A stretch of 64,000 nt of DNA from CAVVYV01 sp963818205 (GTDB lineage: Bacteria; Actinomycetota; Thermoleophilia; Solirubrobacterales; 70-9). This document shows positions 19,724 to 30,380 of the stretch, one piece after another. Position numbers and translations under genes: made by a program. Numbering within the stretch: position 1 is the stretch's first letter; every line of letters begins with the position of its first letter. The stretch spans positions 1 to 64,000 of the forward strand of contig CAWFRG010000015.1 of the NCBI GenBank assembly GCA_963818205.1, read 5' to 3'. The notes below the pieces were generated by a model. That model was given only the letters and a program-made list of their open reading frames with translations. It made no database searches and had not been told where the DNA came from.

Positions 19724-20701
19724 GTGGACGACGAGCGCACCCCCATAGATCGTGCGGAAGCCGAGCGACCGGCTGCAGCCGAGCCGTCCACTCACGGCCG
19801 AGAGCCTGCCCATACGCCGGGCGATGGCACGGTCGAGTCCCTGGTCGACGCCACCGGGCGCCTGATGGCACCGGTCGGCCGGGCGGGCTGGCGCGGTGCA
19901 CGCGCCATTGCCCGCGGCCTTGGCCTGGACCGGGTACTCGGTGGGGCCGTCGACCGCGGTGTCGACCGCGCGATGGATAGCGACGCCGCCGCGCGCGCCA
20001 CTCAGAGAGCGCTGGAGAGCGAGACGGCGAAGCGGGTGTGGGGGAAGGTGCTGGAGAGCGACGAGGCCCAGAAGCTCGTCGAGCGCGTCGCCGACGCGCC
20101 GGAGGTCCGGGCCGCGATCGCCGCGCAGGGCGTGGGGCTGCTGGAGGACCTCCGCAGCGGCGTCCGCCAGGCGACTCGACGGCTCGACGACGGGGTCGAG
20201 CGAGTGGGGCGGCGGATCCTGCGCCGGCCGGTCCGCGATCAACGCCCGATCTACGCGGGGACGGTCACCCGGCTGGCGGCTCTGGCGATCGACGCCGGCG
20301 TCGTCTACGGCGGTCTGTTGCTGATCTCCGCCGCGATCGCGCTGCTGGCAAGCCTCTTCTCGGGCGACCAAAGCGCGGAGGGAATCGTGATCGCGCTCGG
20401 GGCGTCCATCTGGCTACTGATCGCCGGCGCCTACCTGATCGTCTTCTGGTCCGGTGCCGGCCGCACCCCGGGAATGTCGTTCATCGGCTTGCGGATGCTC
20501 TCGGCGAACGGAGATGAGGTCTCCGGGCGGCAGGCGTTCCGGCGTCTGCTGTGGCTGGTGTTGGCGGCGGTGCCGCTGGGGCTCGGCTTCTGGGGCGTGA
20601 TCTTCGACGAGCGGCGCTGCGGCTGGCCGGATCGCCGCGCCCACACCCGAGTGCTTTACGCCGACCCCGACCTGGATCGGGCGGAGACGACGGGCGGCTA
20701 G
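19724..20701 (+). CDS. RDD-family membrane protein
   Basis: About 325 residues from the GTG at 19724 (VDDERTPIDRAEAE). The N-terminal 190 residues are soluble, charged and helical, with repeated SDEAQKLVERV and DAPEVRAAIAAQG-like segments. The RDD domain follows: YAGTVTRLAALAIDAGVVYG with its R and D, two or three transmembrane helices (GGLLLISAAIALLASLF, IALGASIWLLIAGAYLIVF), the loop GRTPGMSFIGLRML, and a last helix WLVLAAVPLGLGFWGVIF followed by the DERRCGWPDRRAHTRV end typical of RDD proteins. RDD proteins are poorly understood; some are linked to sodium/proton antiport. Its stop overlaps the convergent gad stop by 4 bases. Confidence 0.85.
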   Translation: MDDERTPIDRAEAERPAAAEPSTHGREPAHTPGDGTVESLVDATGRLMAPVGRAGWRGARAIARGLGLDRVLGGAVDRGVDRAMDSDAAARATQRALESETAKRVWGKVLESDEAQKLVERVADAPEVRAAIAAQGVGLLEDLRSGVRQATRRLDDGVERVGRRILRRPVRDQRPIYAGTVTRLAALAIDAGVVYGGLLLISAAIALLASLFSGDQSAEGIVIALGASIWLLIAGAYLIVFWSGAGRTPGMSFIGLRMLSANGDEVSGRQAFRRLLWLVLAAVPLGLGFWGVIFDERRCGWPDRRAHTRVLYADPDLDRAETTGG

Positions 20702-22073
20702 TACCCGGTCCCCGTGTGGGCCCGCTTGCGCGCGTGCTCATCGAGCCCGCCGCGCTTGGCGAGGATCTCGATCGCATCCCCCATGTCGTCGGCGAGCTTG
20801 TCCACCAGCGTTCGGCCGAGGGTGAGCTTGACCAGCGCCCGCATCATCCTCACCTTGTCGGCGTTCGGCGGCATCGTGTAGGCGGGCAGCATCCAGCCTC
20901 GCTCGGCGGCGAGCTCGGATGAGATGTCGAACTCGTCATAGGACTGCTCCTCGGCGAGGTTGAAGGCAGCCAGGGGCAGCTGCTCCTCACCCTCGCCGAT
21001 CAGCTGGAACGGACCGAGATCCTTGATCCGCTCGCCGAGCGTGCGCGCGTTCTCCTGCATGGCCTCCATCAGGTAGCGGTAGCCGCTGCGGCCCATGCGG
21101 ATCAGCATGTAGTACTGGGCCAGCACCATCGCCGCCCCGGTGGAGAAGTTGAGGGTGAAGGTGGCGTCCTCCTTGCCCAGGTAGTTCTCGTAGAAGACCA
21201 GGTCGTCCGGCAGCGCCTGCTTGTCCCGGAAGACGAGCCAGCCGATCTCCGGGGAAGACGAACCCGAACTTGTGCCCCGAGGCGTTGATCGACTGGACCT
21301 GCTCGAGCCGGAAATCCCATTTGCTCTCCGGGTAGAGGAACGGCCAGACGAAGCCGCCGCTCGCTCCGTCGACGTGCATCGGCACGTCCAACCCTTTCTT
21401 CTCCTTGATCTCGAGGAGGAGCTTGTTGATCCCGACGACGTCGTCGGCGTGGCCGGTGAAGGTGGTCCCGACCACCGCGGCGACCCCGATCGTGTTCTCG
21501 TCCACGTGAGGCTCGATGTCTTCGGGGCCGATCGTGTACTTGTCCTCCTGCAGCGGCACGATCCGGGGCTCGACGTCGAAGTAGCGGCAGAACTTCTCCC
21601 AGACCACGTGGACGTCGCCGCCGAAGACGAGGTTGGGGCGGTCGGTGGCCTTGCCCTCGGCCTCGCGGCGGGCGCGCCACTTCCACTTCAGGGCGAGGGC
21701 GCCGAGCATGATCGCCTCCGACGATCCCTGGGTCCGGGCGCCGGTGGTCTCGCCGGGGGCGTGGAAGAGGTCGGCGAGCATCCGAATGCAGCGCTGCTCC
21801 ATCTCGGCGCTCTCCGGGTACTCGGCGTGGTCGATGAAGTTGCGATGGAGGTTCTCGGCGATCACCTGGCGCGCCTCGTCCTCCATCCAGGTGGTGACGA
21901 AGGTGGCGAGGTTGCGCTGCGGCTCGCCGTCGAGGAACAGGTCCTCCTGGATCAGATGCATCGCCTGGCGGGCGGGCATGCCCTCCGCCGGGAACTCGTT
22001 GTCGGGAGAGTCCTCGGTCAGGAACCGAGGCGGAATGCCGTCGGCGCCCAACTCCTTTGCCGCCCTTGGGCAT
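20698..22073 (-). CDS. gadB: Glutamate decarboxylase, two frameshifts
   Basis: A PLP-dependent group II decarboxylase converting glutamate to GABA, consuming a proton. Blocks: GADGIPPRFLTEDSPDNEFP, NLATFVTTWMEDEARQVIAE, GARTQGSSEAIMLGALALKW, HVDGASGGFVWPF and the PLP lysine in INASGHKFG. After a frame break near 21250 the C-terminal part continues with DLVFYENYLGKEDATFTLNF, then GWMLPAYTMPPNADKVRMMR. ATG 22073 (MPKGGK) needs a one-base correction near 22057 to join the conserved frame. Corrected length is about 458, normal for GadB. No antiporter gene accompanies it, so an acid-resistance role is not shown. Confidence 0.9.
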
Positions 22074-22162
22074 CGGCGCCAGTCTATTGACCCGCGCTTA
22101 AGCCTCGGATGGGACGGTGCACGGGTCCGGCGCAACGCCTCGAGGCTGAGGAGGATGAAGCC

Positions 22163-22688
22163 ATGAGCCGATTCCTGGCGATCGCCACGCTCGCCGCCGG
22201 GCTGCTGGTCGCCGGCTGTGGCGGACGACGACGACGATTCGGAGGCGCCGCCGGCGGTGACACCACCGCGGCCACTGAGGCCGCGCGCCTCCGGCGGCGA
22301 CCGAGCCCGCCCGGCTCCGGCGAGCCGAGGAACTGGAACCACGATCAAGACCGCGGACTCGCAGTTCGGCGACGTCCTCTTCGGCGGCGGGGACCAGGCG
22401 ATCTACTACTTCGACAAGGAGAGCGGGTCGAAGAGCGAGTGCTACAGCGCCTGCGCCGAGGCCTGGCCGCCGGTGCTGACCGAGGGCGCGCCCCAGGCGG
22501 GCGCCGGCGCCCAGGCGGGGCTGCTGGGGACGACCGAGCGCGACGACGGCACCACCCAGGTCACCTATGACGGCCATCCGCTCTACTACTACGCGCACGA
22601 GGGACCGGGCGAGGTCCTCTGCCACAACGTCGAGGAGTTCGGCGGCCTGTGGCTGGCCGTGCAGCCGAACGGGGAGCGGGTGAGCTAA
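22163..22688 (+). CDS. Secreted-repeat lipoprotein (Lipoprotein_15/COG4315), one frameshift
   Basis: ATG 22163 after GAGGAGG opens MSRFLAIATLAAGLLVAGCGG, a lipoprotein signal with lipobox VAGC. A one-base indel near 22222 then joins DDDDDSEAPPAVTPP and the mature domain. That domain has two copies of the secreted repeat: FGDVLFGGGDQAIYYFDKE with CYSACAEAWPPVLTE, and TYDGHPLYYYAHEGPGE with NVEEFGGLWLAVQPNG. This pair is typical of PF03640-like surface lipoproteins in actinobacteria; their role is unknown, with electron-transfer or redox suggestions. It ends at a strong hairpin shared with the convergent gene. Confidence 0.82.
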
Positions 22689-22700
22689 AGCGCAGCGTTC

Positions 22701-22730
22701 TCGACCCTGAGCTAAAGCTCAGGATCGAGG
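22701..22730. terminator. Bidirectional hairpin terminator between convergent genes
   Basis: CTCGACCCTGAGC-TAAA-GCTCAGGATCGAG forms 13-base arms with one C/A mismatch. It follows the lipoprotein stop by 12 bases and overlaps the stop of the small minus-strand gene, serving both directions. Confidence 0.65.
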
Positions 22731-23008
22731 AGCTCGTTCGCCTCGCTCCACTGCCCGGGCGGAACCCGGAGGGCGATGTCGCCGCGCCCAAACTGGTTCG
22801 GCGGATAGTCGGCGGTCAGGACCGCCTCGAGGCCGGCGTCGGTGAGCTGCTGGCACCAGGCCCTGCCGGTCTCCAGGTCGTCGAAGTCCCGGACAACCTC
22901 CCAGTCGTCGTAGGCGGGATCGCCGATCCGAAGCTCGGCGAGGCCGTCGGGATGGAGGGATTCCTGCCCGACCCCAAACAGCTCGCGGAACCTGTCGCCC
23001 AGAGACAT
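22712..23008 (-). CDS. Small hypothetical protein, possibly DUF2007-like
   Basis: 98 residues, soluble, acidic. WEVVRDFDDLETGRAWCQQL followed by DAGLEAVLTADYPP and GDIALRVPPGQWSEANELLD gives a beta-alpha-beta layout ending in a helix, like the DUF2007 putative signal-transducing domain, which I suggest only tentatively. It starts at ATG 23008 (MSLGDRFRELFGVGQ). Its stop lies inside the shared hairpin with the convergent lipoprotein gene. It stands 45 bases downstream of the SDR gene and may be transcribed with it. Confidence 0.65.
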   Translation of the reverse strand: MSLGDRFRELFGVGQESLHPDGLAELRIGDPAYDDWEVVRDFDDLETGRAWCQQLTDAGLEAVLTADYPPNQFGRGDIALRVPPGQWSEANELLDPEL

Positions 23009-23053
23009 GGGCCCAGCGTATGGGTCTGCGGCGAGATCGAGGTGTGCCCGCGC

Positions 23054-23883
23054 TCAGCTGCGGGCTGTGTGCACGCCAGTCAGCTCCTCGGAGAGCTCGC
23101 GCAGCCGGCGCCGGGCCTCGGCGTCATACGCCTGCGGGTGCGGGGCGGACTCTTCGGTCCCGTCGAAGTAGCGGCCACTGACGCCTTCCAGCTCGGGGCT
23201 CTCGATCAGCCGCAGGGTCGCCTCGATCCCGTCCTCGAGGGGGGTGATCGGCCTCACCCCGGCCGCCTTGACCATCCCGGTCGGCATGAAGGTCCCGGGG
23301 TGGAGGGCGTTGGCGGTCACCCTTCCCGGGTCCAGCTCCTCGGCGAGGTCGAGCGTGAACATGATCAGGGCGAGCTTGCTCTGGCCGTAGGCCCGGATGC
23401 CGCCGTAGCCGCGCGCGAGCATCACGTCGTCGAAGTCGAGTCGGATCCTGCCCGGCGGAGGCGACGTTGACGATCCGCGAGGGGGCGGAGCGCTCGAGCA
23501 GCGGCAGCAGCCTCCTGGTGAGCAGGAACGGGGCGAGGTAGTTGACGGCGAGCCGGAGCTCGTAGCCGTCCTCGCTCTCCATTCGCTCCCCGGCGCCGGG
23601 CTCCGTCGGTGCCGATCCCGGCGTTGTTGACAAGCACGTCGAGGCGCTCCTCCTCGATCACCCGATCCGCCAGGACGGCGACCTGGTCGAGCGAGGAAAA
23701 GTCGGCGGGGCACCAGACGAGCTCGCCGGTCGCGCTCGCGCCGAGTTCTTCGAGAAGTCGCTCACCCTTCGCCTCGTTGCGGCCATGGAGCAGCAGCCGG
23801 GCGCCGGTGGGCGCCAGCCGCTCCGCCAGCCCCTTGCCGAGTCCGTCGGTGGCGCCGGTGATCAGGATCGTCCGCTCGCCCAT
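23054..23883 (-). CDS. Short-chain dehydrogenase/reductase, two frameshifts
   Basis: An NAD(P)-dependent SDR of about 275 residues after correction. Nucleotide site TGATDGLGKGLAERL; ADFSSLDQVAVLADRV; NNAGIG motif; after a break near 23600, YELRLAVNYLAPFLLTRRLL and SRIVNVASAGQ (catalytic Ser); after another near 23450, IRLDFDDVM and the active-site YGQSKLALIMF (Tyr-x3-Lys), then NALHPGTFMPTGMV. The pattern fits the retinol-dehydrogenase or WW-domain-oxidoreductase-like group acting on lipophilic alcohols or ketones. Both breaks are in GC-rich runs, with conserved motifs on each side, so they are probably sequencing errors. Confidence 0.85.
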
Positions 23884-23914
23884 TGCCTCGCCTTCTTACC
23901 CGCTTCCTCGGGGC

Positions 23915-26497
23915 CTATTCGTAGGCGAGCGCCTCGAGCACATCGAGCCGGGAGGCCCGCCGCGCAGGCCCGATCGCGGCGAGGACGCCTGCGATCGCCG
24001 CCAGCACCAGCAACAGCAGCAGGGTGGGAACGGGGATCGTCAGGGTGAAGCCCTCGTCTGCCAGCGGCCGGCTGACCAGGACCGCGAAGATCACCCCGAG
24101 GATGGTGCCGAGCACGGCGCCGATCAGGGCGGTGATCACCGCCTCGTAGCGGACGATCCGCCGCACCTGCCGCCGCGACATGCCGACGGCGCGCAGGAGC
24201 CCGAGCTCGCGGGTGCGCTCGTAGATCGAGAGCGCCAGGGTGTTGACGATTCCGAAGAGCGAGACGATTACCGCCAGGAAGAGGAGCGCGTAGACGACCC
24301 CGAGCAGCTGGTTGAGCTGGCTCGAGATCGAGTCCTTGAGCTCCTGCTGGTCCTCGGTCTTCGCGGTCGGGAAGCCGGTGTCGAGCACCTCGTCGATCTG
24401 GCCGTGGACCGCGTCGAGGTCGGCACCCGGGGCGAGCTTGACGAAGAGGTTGGTGGCGTTCTCCCCCTCCCCGTAGGCGGCGGCGTGGACGTCGGAGGCG
24501 ATGTAGTCGCCGAAGAAGTCGGCGTTGTCGGTGAAGGTGCCCCTTACGGTGTAGGTGAACCTCTGGCCCGAGGCGGTGGTGGCGAGGAAGCGGTCGCCGA
24601 CGTCGAGCTGGTTCTCGCCTGCCCATTTCTCGTCGACCACGGCGGCGGTGGGCCCGAGGCCGGAGAGGGTCTCGGGCGAGCCCCGCTTCCACTCGAGCGT
24701 CATCACCTCGGTGGCGGTGGCCGGGTTGACCAGCGTCAGCGAGCTGGTGCCACCGGGGTCGCTGGGGTCGGCCTTCGCGGCGTCCTCCGGCAGGGCCCGC
24801 GCCTGGGTGTAGCGGAGGGGCGAGACCGCCTCGACCTCCGGAACGGCGCGGACGGCATCGGCGGCGCGCACCGGGATGTCGGAGAAGCCGTCGGTGTTGG
24901 AGACGATCAGCTCGCCGGTGACGGTCTTGTCGATCGCGTCGTCGATCGAGCCCTTGAGGCCGGCGGCGAGGATCGTGACGAAGGAGACCAGCGCCAGCCC
25001 GATCATCAGGGCGGCGGCGGTGATCGCCGTTCGGCCGGGATTGCGAATCGCGTTCTCGCGCGCGATCCGACCAGAGACGCCGCGGAAGCGTTCGAGCGGT
25101 CTGCCGACCACCGAGGCCATCGGCCGCACCAGCCTCGGGCTGAGCAGGGCGACCCCGAGGAAGACGGTGCCGGCACCTACCCCGACCCAGGCCTCACCCG
25201 GATCGAGAACCCCGAACAGCCCGAGCAGGATCAGGCCCATTCCGAGCAGCTGTCAGGGCGACACCGATCGCGCCCTGCCGCCGCCGCTGGCCGCTGGTCT
25301 CCAGCACCGCCCCCTCGCGGAGCCCGACCACCGGCGGCACCCGGGTTGCGCGCAGCGCGGGGATCAGCGCCGATCCGACGGTGAGGGTGGTGCCGAGGAG
25401 CAGGGCGACGATCACCGTCCGGCTCTCGACCACGGTCCCTCGTTGGGCAGATCGATCCCGACGCTGTCGAAGAGGGCGGCGATCGCGGGGGCGAACGCGA
25501 TCCCGGCGAAGAGCCCGATCACCGAAGCGACCACGCCGATCGCGAGCGCCTCGACCACCACCGCGGTGATGATCTGGCGGCGGTTGGCGCCCAGGGTGCG
25601 CAGCAGCGCGAACTCGCGGGTTCGCTGGGCGACGGTGATCGAGAAGGTGTTGAAGATCAGGAAAGCGGCGACGAAGAGGGCGACCCCGGCGAAGACGAGG
25701 AGAACCGTCTGGAGGATGCCGATGAACTGGTCTACGTCCTCGCGCTGGGAGTCGGTGTTCTGCTCGCCGGTCTCCACCTCGGCGGAGCTCGGCAGGACCT
25801 GCTCGATCCGGCTGGCGAGGAGCCCGGGGGAGACGCCGTCGGCGGCGGCGACGTTGATCTGGTCGAACTGGCCCTCCTTGCCGGTGATCCTCTGGGCCTC
25901 CGGCAGGGTCAGCTCCGCGAGGCTGGCGCCGCCGAAGGAGTCGACGTCGCCGAGGGTGGCGATCCCGACCAGGGCGTACTGCCTCGCCTGCTCCTTGCCG
26001 GCCAGGGTCACCTGATCGCCGACCTCGAAGTCGCCCTTCTCCGCTGTCGCCCTGTCGATCACCACCTCGCCGTCGCTTGCGGGCGGGCGACCCTCGCGGT
26101 AGGTGAGCGGGTCGAAGCGGTCGGGCCCGGCGGAGACGGCGAAGGTGGGCGCCCCCTGGCCGCCGATCCGGTCACCGTCCTTGTCGATGATCGCCACCTG
26201 CGGGTCGTCGATGCTGCCGCTGGCCTCCTCGACCCCGTCCACGCCGCTCACGGCCTCGAGCAGGTCGGCGCTGATCGGGGGCTCCTGCCCATCGTCCTGG
26301 TCGACCACCTCCTTCGAGGTGACGACCGCGTCGATGCCCCTGTTCGACTCGGTGAGGATGTCGTCGAAGGACTGCTCGATCGTGTCCGTGAGGACGTAGG
26401 TGGCGGAGACCATCATCACCCCGAGCAGGATCGCCAGCCCGGTGAGCACCGCCCGCAGCTTGTGGGAGACGAGGCTGCGGAGCGCGATCGAGGTCAA
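23915..26497 (-). CDS. ABC transporter permease, FtsX/MacB-like, two frameshifts
   Basis: A permease of about 860 residues with two FtsX-type units. The N-terminal unit (26497-25440) has a first helix AVLTGLAILLGVMMVSATYV, a large extracytoplasmic domain and helices such as ILQTVLLVFAGVALFVAAFL with the family loop RTREFALLRTLGANRRQI. The middle (around 25433-25200) is in other frames, with VIVALLLGTTLTVGSALIPA and LGLILLGLFG. The C-terminal unit repeats the plan: AITAAALMIGLALVSFVTIL, a periplasmic-type domain, YERTRELGLLRAVGMSRRQV and three final helices, ending ASRLDVLEALAYE. The start overlaps the ATPase stop as ATGA. Together they form a lipoprotein- or peptide-type exporter of the DUF214 class. 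Breaks near 25440 and 25235 are likely base-calling errors. Confidence 0.85.
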
Positions 26498-27225
26498 GCG
26501 GCGACCTGCTTCATCAGGTCGTGCATCTCTTCGGCGCTGCCCGCCTCCTCATCGCGCACGACCTTCCCGTCCACCAGCATCACCACCCGGTCGGCGATCG
26601 CGGCGGCGCTGGCGTCGTGGGTGACCATGACGACGGTCTGCTCGAATCGATCCACCGCCTCGCGCATCAACCTGAGCACGTCCTCGCCGGACTTCGAATC
26701 GAGGTTGCCGGTGGGCTCGTCGGCGAAGACCACGGCAGGCGCAGACACCAGCGCCCTGGCAATCGCCACCCGCTGCTGCTCGCCGCCGGAGAGCTCCGCG
26801 GGCCGGTGCTCCAGGCGGTCGCCGATCCCGACTGCCGTCACCAGCTGCTCGAGCAGCTCCGGATCGGGGTCGCGGCCGGCGAGTGAGAGGGGTAGCAGCA
26901 GGTTCTCCTTCGCGGTCAGCACCGGCAGCAGATTGAAGAACTGGAAGACGAAGCCGATCTTGTCACGGCGCAGTTGAGTGAGCTCGGCGTCGTCGAGCTC
27001 ATTGAGGCGGACGCCATCGATCACCACCTCGCCCGCTGTGGGGCGGTCGAGCCCGGCGAGCAGATGCATCAGGGTCGACTTGCCGGAGCCCGAGGGCCCC
27101 ATGATCGCCGTGAACCTGCTCTCTGGGAAGTCGATCGAGACGTCGTCCAGCGCCCGCACCGCGGTCGGGCCCTCGCCGAAGACCCGCTCCAGGTCGGTGG
27201 CGGAGACGATTGGCGAGTCGTTCAC
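26494..27225 (-). CDS. ABC transporter ATP-binding protein (LolD/MacB type)
   Basis: About 243 residues. The GTG at 27225 (VNDSPIVSATDLERVF) is preferred because AGGA sits 6 bases upstream; an ATG at 27267 adds 14 basic residues. Walker A GPSGSGKSTLMHLLAGLD, Q-loop FVFQFFNLLP, signature LSGGEQQRVAIARAL, Walker B VVFADEPTGNLDS and the H-loop VTHDASAAA are all intact. The FQFFNLLPVLTA sequence is typical of ATPases that pair with FtsX-like permeases and drive extracellular or periplasmic mechanotransmission. The next gene is translationally coupled. No two-component genes that often control such exporters are adjacent. Confidence 0.93.
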   Translation of the reverse strand: MNDSPIVSATDLERVFGEGPTAVRALDDVSIDFPESRFTAIMGPSGSGKSTLMHLLAGLDRPTAGEVVIDGVRLNELDDAELTQLRRDKIGFVFQFFNLLPVLTAKENLLLPLSLAGRDPDPELLEQLVTAVGIGDRLEHRPAELSGGEQQRVAIARALVSAPAVVFADEPTGNLDSKSGEDVLRLMREAVDRFEQTVVMVTHDASAAAIADRVVMLVDGKVVRDEEAGSAEEMHDLMKQVAA

Positions 27226-27326
27226 AACGAGTCCTTTCGTTCGTCGCGGTGCAACGCGGATGCTCATGCGCCGCAGCTTGACGGCGCGGCGGGCGGACTT
27301 CTATAAGGAATTGTCCCTAGGAGGCC

Positions 27327-27783
27327 CTACGAAAGGTCTACGCGCTCGATCACCTGTGGTTCGGCCGGGCGGTCGCCCGGGCCGGTCGCGGTCCCCTCGA
27401 TCGAGTCGACCGCGTCCATCCCCTCGGTGACCTCGCCGAAGACGGTGTGCTTTCCATCCAGCCAGGGAGCGGCCTCGGTGGTGACGATGAAGAACTGCGA
27501 GCCGTTCGTGTCGGGACCGGCGTTCGCCATCGCCAGCGCGCCCCGGACGATCTTGTGCTCGTTGATCTCGTCCTCGAAGGTGTAGCCGGGGCCCCCGGTG
27601 CCGGTGCCCTCGGGGTCGCCGCCCTGGATCATGAAGTCGGGGATCACCCGGTGGAAGGTGAGGCCGTCATAGAAGCCGTCGCCGGCGAGCTTGCGGAAGT
27701 TCTCGACCGTCTTCGGGGCGTCCTCGTCGAAGAACTCGATCGAGATCGGCCCGGCGTTCGTGTGCAGGGTGGCCTGCGGACAT
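27327..27783 (-). CDS. Cyclophilin-type peptidyl-prolyl isomerase, two frameshifts
   Basis: About 150 residues, cytoplasmic. From ATG 27783 one indel leads to TLHTNAGPISIEFFDEDAP, a second near 27720 leads to KTVENFRKLAGDGFYDGLTF, and the rest is open: HRVIPDFMIQGGDPEGTGTG, ALAMANAGPDTNGSQFFI and WLDGKHTVFGEVTEGMD. The catalytic Arg (HRV) and the FMIQGGD and GSQFFI substrate-groove motifs are present. It catalyses cis-trans isomerisation of prolyl bonds. The missing frame continuity is probably sequencing error, as all cyclophilin blocks are there in order. Confidence 0.88.
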
Positions 27784-27810
27784 CGCCGTCACTCTAGCGA
27801 GCGGTTGATG

Positions 27811-27836
27811 GGGTCATCCGCGTGCGCGGATAACCC
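27811..27836 (-). terminator. Hairpin terminator after zwf
   Basis: GGGTCATCCGCG-TG-CGCGGATAACCC has 12-base arms with a single C/A mismatch. It is located 12 bases beyond the zwf stop in the zwf direction, and upstream of the cyclophilin gene. Confidence 0.6.
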
Positions 27837-27847
27837 AGATCAGCCCG

Positions 27848-29298
27848 CTAGGCGCCGACTCGGGCCAAGGGCTTCTCCGCCAGCCAGGGACGGCGCCAGC
27901 CGCCGTAGCCGGCGGTCAGGGTGGCGGCGCCCTCCGGGCCCCAGCTCCCGCGCTCGTAGGTCTCCAGCTCGCAGGGGTCGTCGAGCAGCGGCTGCACGAT
28001 CCGCCAGGTCTCGATCACGCTGTCCTCGCGCGCGAAGCGCTGCTGGTAGCCGGCGAGCGCGTCGCTGAGCAGCCGCTCGTAGGGACCCGGTTGCCCGCCG
28101 AACTGCTGGTGGAAGATCAGGTCGAGGTGGACCCGGCGGAGGGCCTCCTCGCCCGGCTGCTTCGCCTCGAGCAGGATGCTGGCGCCCGCATCCGGATCGA
28201 TGCGGAGGACGATCTCGTCCGTCTCCGGCGTGGGGCGCTTGCCGATCCCGACCCGCGGCGGGCTCTGCAGGATCACCCGGACCTCGGTCACCTTCTCCGC
28301 CAGCTCCTTGCCCGCTCGGAAGAAGAAGGGGACGTCGGACCAGCGCCAGTTCTCGATCCCCAGCCGCAGCGCGACGAAGGTCTCCGTGCTCGGAGTTCGG
28401 GATCGACGCCTTCGATCTCCCGGTAGCCCTCGTACTGGCCGCGCACGTAGCGGCTCGGGTTGATCCCGGGGATCGCCCGGAAGAGGTCGAGCTTCGCGTC
28501 GCGGATCGCATCGGGGTCGGCGCCGGCCGAGGGAGGCTCCATCGCGACGAGGGCGAGGGTCTGCAGCAGGTGGTTCTGGAAGACGTCGCGGAGGGCGCCG
28601 ACCGCGTCGTAGAAGCTGCCGCGGTCCTCGACGCCGAAGTTCTCGGCCATCGTGATCTGGACCGACTCGACGTAGCGGCGGTTCCAGATCGGCTCGAGCA
28701 TGGAGTTGGCGAAGCGCAGGTAGGTGATGTCCATCACCGGCTCCTTGCCCAGGAAGTGGTCGATCCGGTAGATCTGCTCCTCGTCCAGGACCTGGTGGAT
28801 GTGGTCGTTGAGCTCGATCGCCGATTGAAGGTCGTGCCCGAACGGCTTCTCGATCACCACCCGCGCCCCCTCCGTGAGGCCGGCGCTGCCGAGGTGATCG
28901 ATCACCGGGGCGAACAGCGACGGCGGGATCTCCAGGTAGAAGACCGGGTGCTTGGCGGAGGCGAGCGCCTTCTTGATCCGCTCGTAGGTGTCCTTCTCGG
29001 CGTAATCGCCCTGGACGTAGGAGAGCTTCTCCGCGAACGCCGCGAAGACGTCGTCGTCGATCTCCTCGCCTCGCGCCTTGGCGCGGGCCTCGACGGCCTC
29101 GCGCGCGTGTTGACGGAGGTCGTCGTCGCTCCAGTCAGTGCGGCCGACGCCGATCACCGGGACGGTGAGGGTGCCGTTCTCGGTCAGGTCGTACAGCGCC
29201 TTCAGGGTCATCCTCTTCGCCAGGTCGCCGGTGATCCCGAAGATCACCAGGGCGTCGCCGGGAGGGCCCGTTGGCGGGCCTGAACTCGTGTGGGCCAT
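27848..29298 (-). CDS. zwf: Glucose-6-phosphate 1-dehydrogenase, one frameshift
   Basis: First enzyme of the oxidative pentose phosphate pathway, oxidising glucose 6-phosphate to the lactone with NADP. N-terminal Rossmann FGITGDLAKRMTLKALYDL, VIEKPFGHDLQSA, active-site YRIDHFLGKEPVMD, NRRYVESVQITMAE and GALRDVFQNHLLQ. The frame breaks near 28395 after EGVDP and resumes with ENWRWSDVPFFFRAGKEL, running to the C-terminal EPLLDDP-like segment and AGYGGWRRPWLAE. About 483 residues after correction, normal length. It is divergent from gnd across only 59 bases, so both may share a control region. Confidence 0.93.
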
Positions 29299-29357
29299 GA
29301 GCGGAACCTAGCGGACCGGCTCGGGGCCCATGATCGGATCAGGCTTAGGATGCTCCA

Positions 29358-30380
29358 ATGGCGCAGCTCGGAATGGTCGGCCTCGGGCGGATGGGAGCGA
29401 ACATGGTCCGGCGCCTGATGCGCGACGGGCACGAGTGCGTCGTCACCAACCGCAACCCGCAGCCCGATCAAGCAGCTCGAGGGCGAGGGCGCAATCGGAG
29501 CTTCCTCGCTGGCGGAGCTGGCGGAGAAGCTGACGCCCCCGAGGTCGGTCTGGGCGATGGTCCCGGCCGGCGAGATCACCGAGCAGGTCGTTCACGACGT
29601 CGCCGACGTGCTCGAGAAGGGCGACGCGATCATCGACGGCGGCAACTCCTATTACCGCGACGACATCCGCCGCTCGCAGGAGTTCGCCGAACGCGGCATC
29701 GACTACATCGACTGCGGCACCAGCGGCGGGGTCTTCGGCCTCGACCGGGGCTACTGCCTGATGATCGGCGGCCCCGACGCAGCGGTGAAGACGGCTCGAC
29801 CCGATCTTCGCCACCCTCGCCCCCGGGGTCGAAGCTGCGGGGCGAACGCCCGGCCGCAAGGGCAAGCCGGGTCCCGCCGAGCACGGCTACCTGCACTGCG
29901 GCCCGAGCGGCGCCGGCCACTTCGTGAAGATGGTCCACAACGGGATCGAGTACGGGGTGATGGCCGCCTACGCCGAGGGGCTCAACATCCTCAAGCAACG
30001 CCAACGCCGGCAAGGTCGAGCGCGAGGCCGACGCCGAGACGGCGCCGCTCGAGCACCCCGAGTACTACCAGTACGACATGGACATCCCCGAGATCACCGA
30101 GGTCTGGCGGCGGGGGAGCGTGGTCGGCTCCTGGCTGCTCGACCTGACCGCGGCCGCTCTCCAGGAGTCCCCGGATCTCTCCGACTTCGAGGGCCGGGTC
30201 TCGGACTCGGGCGAGGGCCGCTGGACCTCGATCGCGGCGATCGAGGAGGGCGTCCCTGCCGAGGTCCTCACCGCCGCCCTGTATGAGCGCTTCGCCTCCC
30301 GCGGCCTGGACGACTTCGCCGACAAGGTGCTCTCGGCGATGCGCAAGCAGTTCGGGGGCCACGCCGAAAAGCCCTCGTGA
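29358..30380 (+). CDS. gnd: 6-phosphogluconate dehydrogenase (decarboxylating), several frameshifts
   Basis: Third step of the oxidative pentose phosphate pathway, giving ribulose 5-phosphate and CO2. ATG 29358 opens LGMVGLGRMGANMVRRLM (Rossmann GxGxxG). Frame changes near 29465, 29795, 29830 and 29995 are needed to read AMVPAGEITEQVVHDVADVL, DGGNSYYRDDIRRSQEF, DCGTSGGVFGLDRGYCLMIG, then AGHFVKMVHNGIEYGVM (catalytic Lys and Asn) and the C-terminal IPEITEVWRRGSVVGSWLLD. After correction it is about 340 residues, the shorter YqeC/GntZ class. Four indels in one gene of central metabolism, with all motifs kept, point strongly to consensus errors. The TGA overlaps the GTG of pgl. Confidence 0.9.

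Noticed and set aside
29358..30380. Programmed frameshifting in gnd
   Set aside because: Four separate shifts in both directions with no slippery sites, in a housekeeping enzyme, are far more likely to be sequencing indels.
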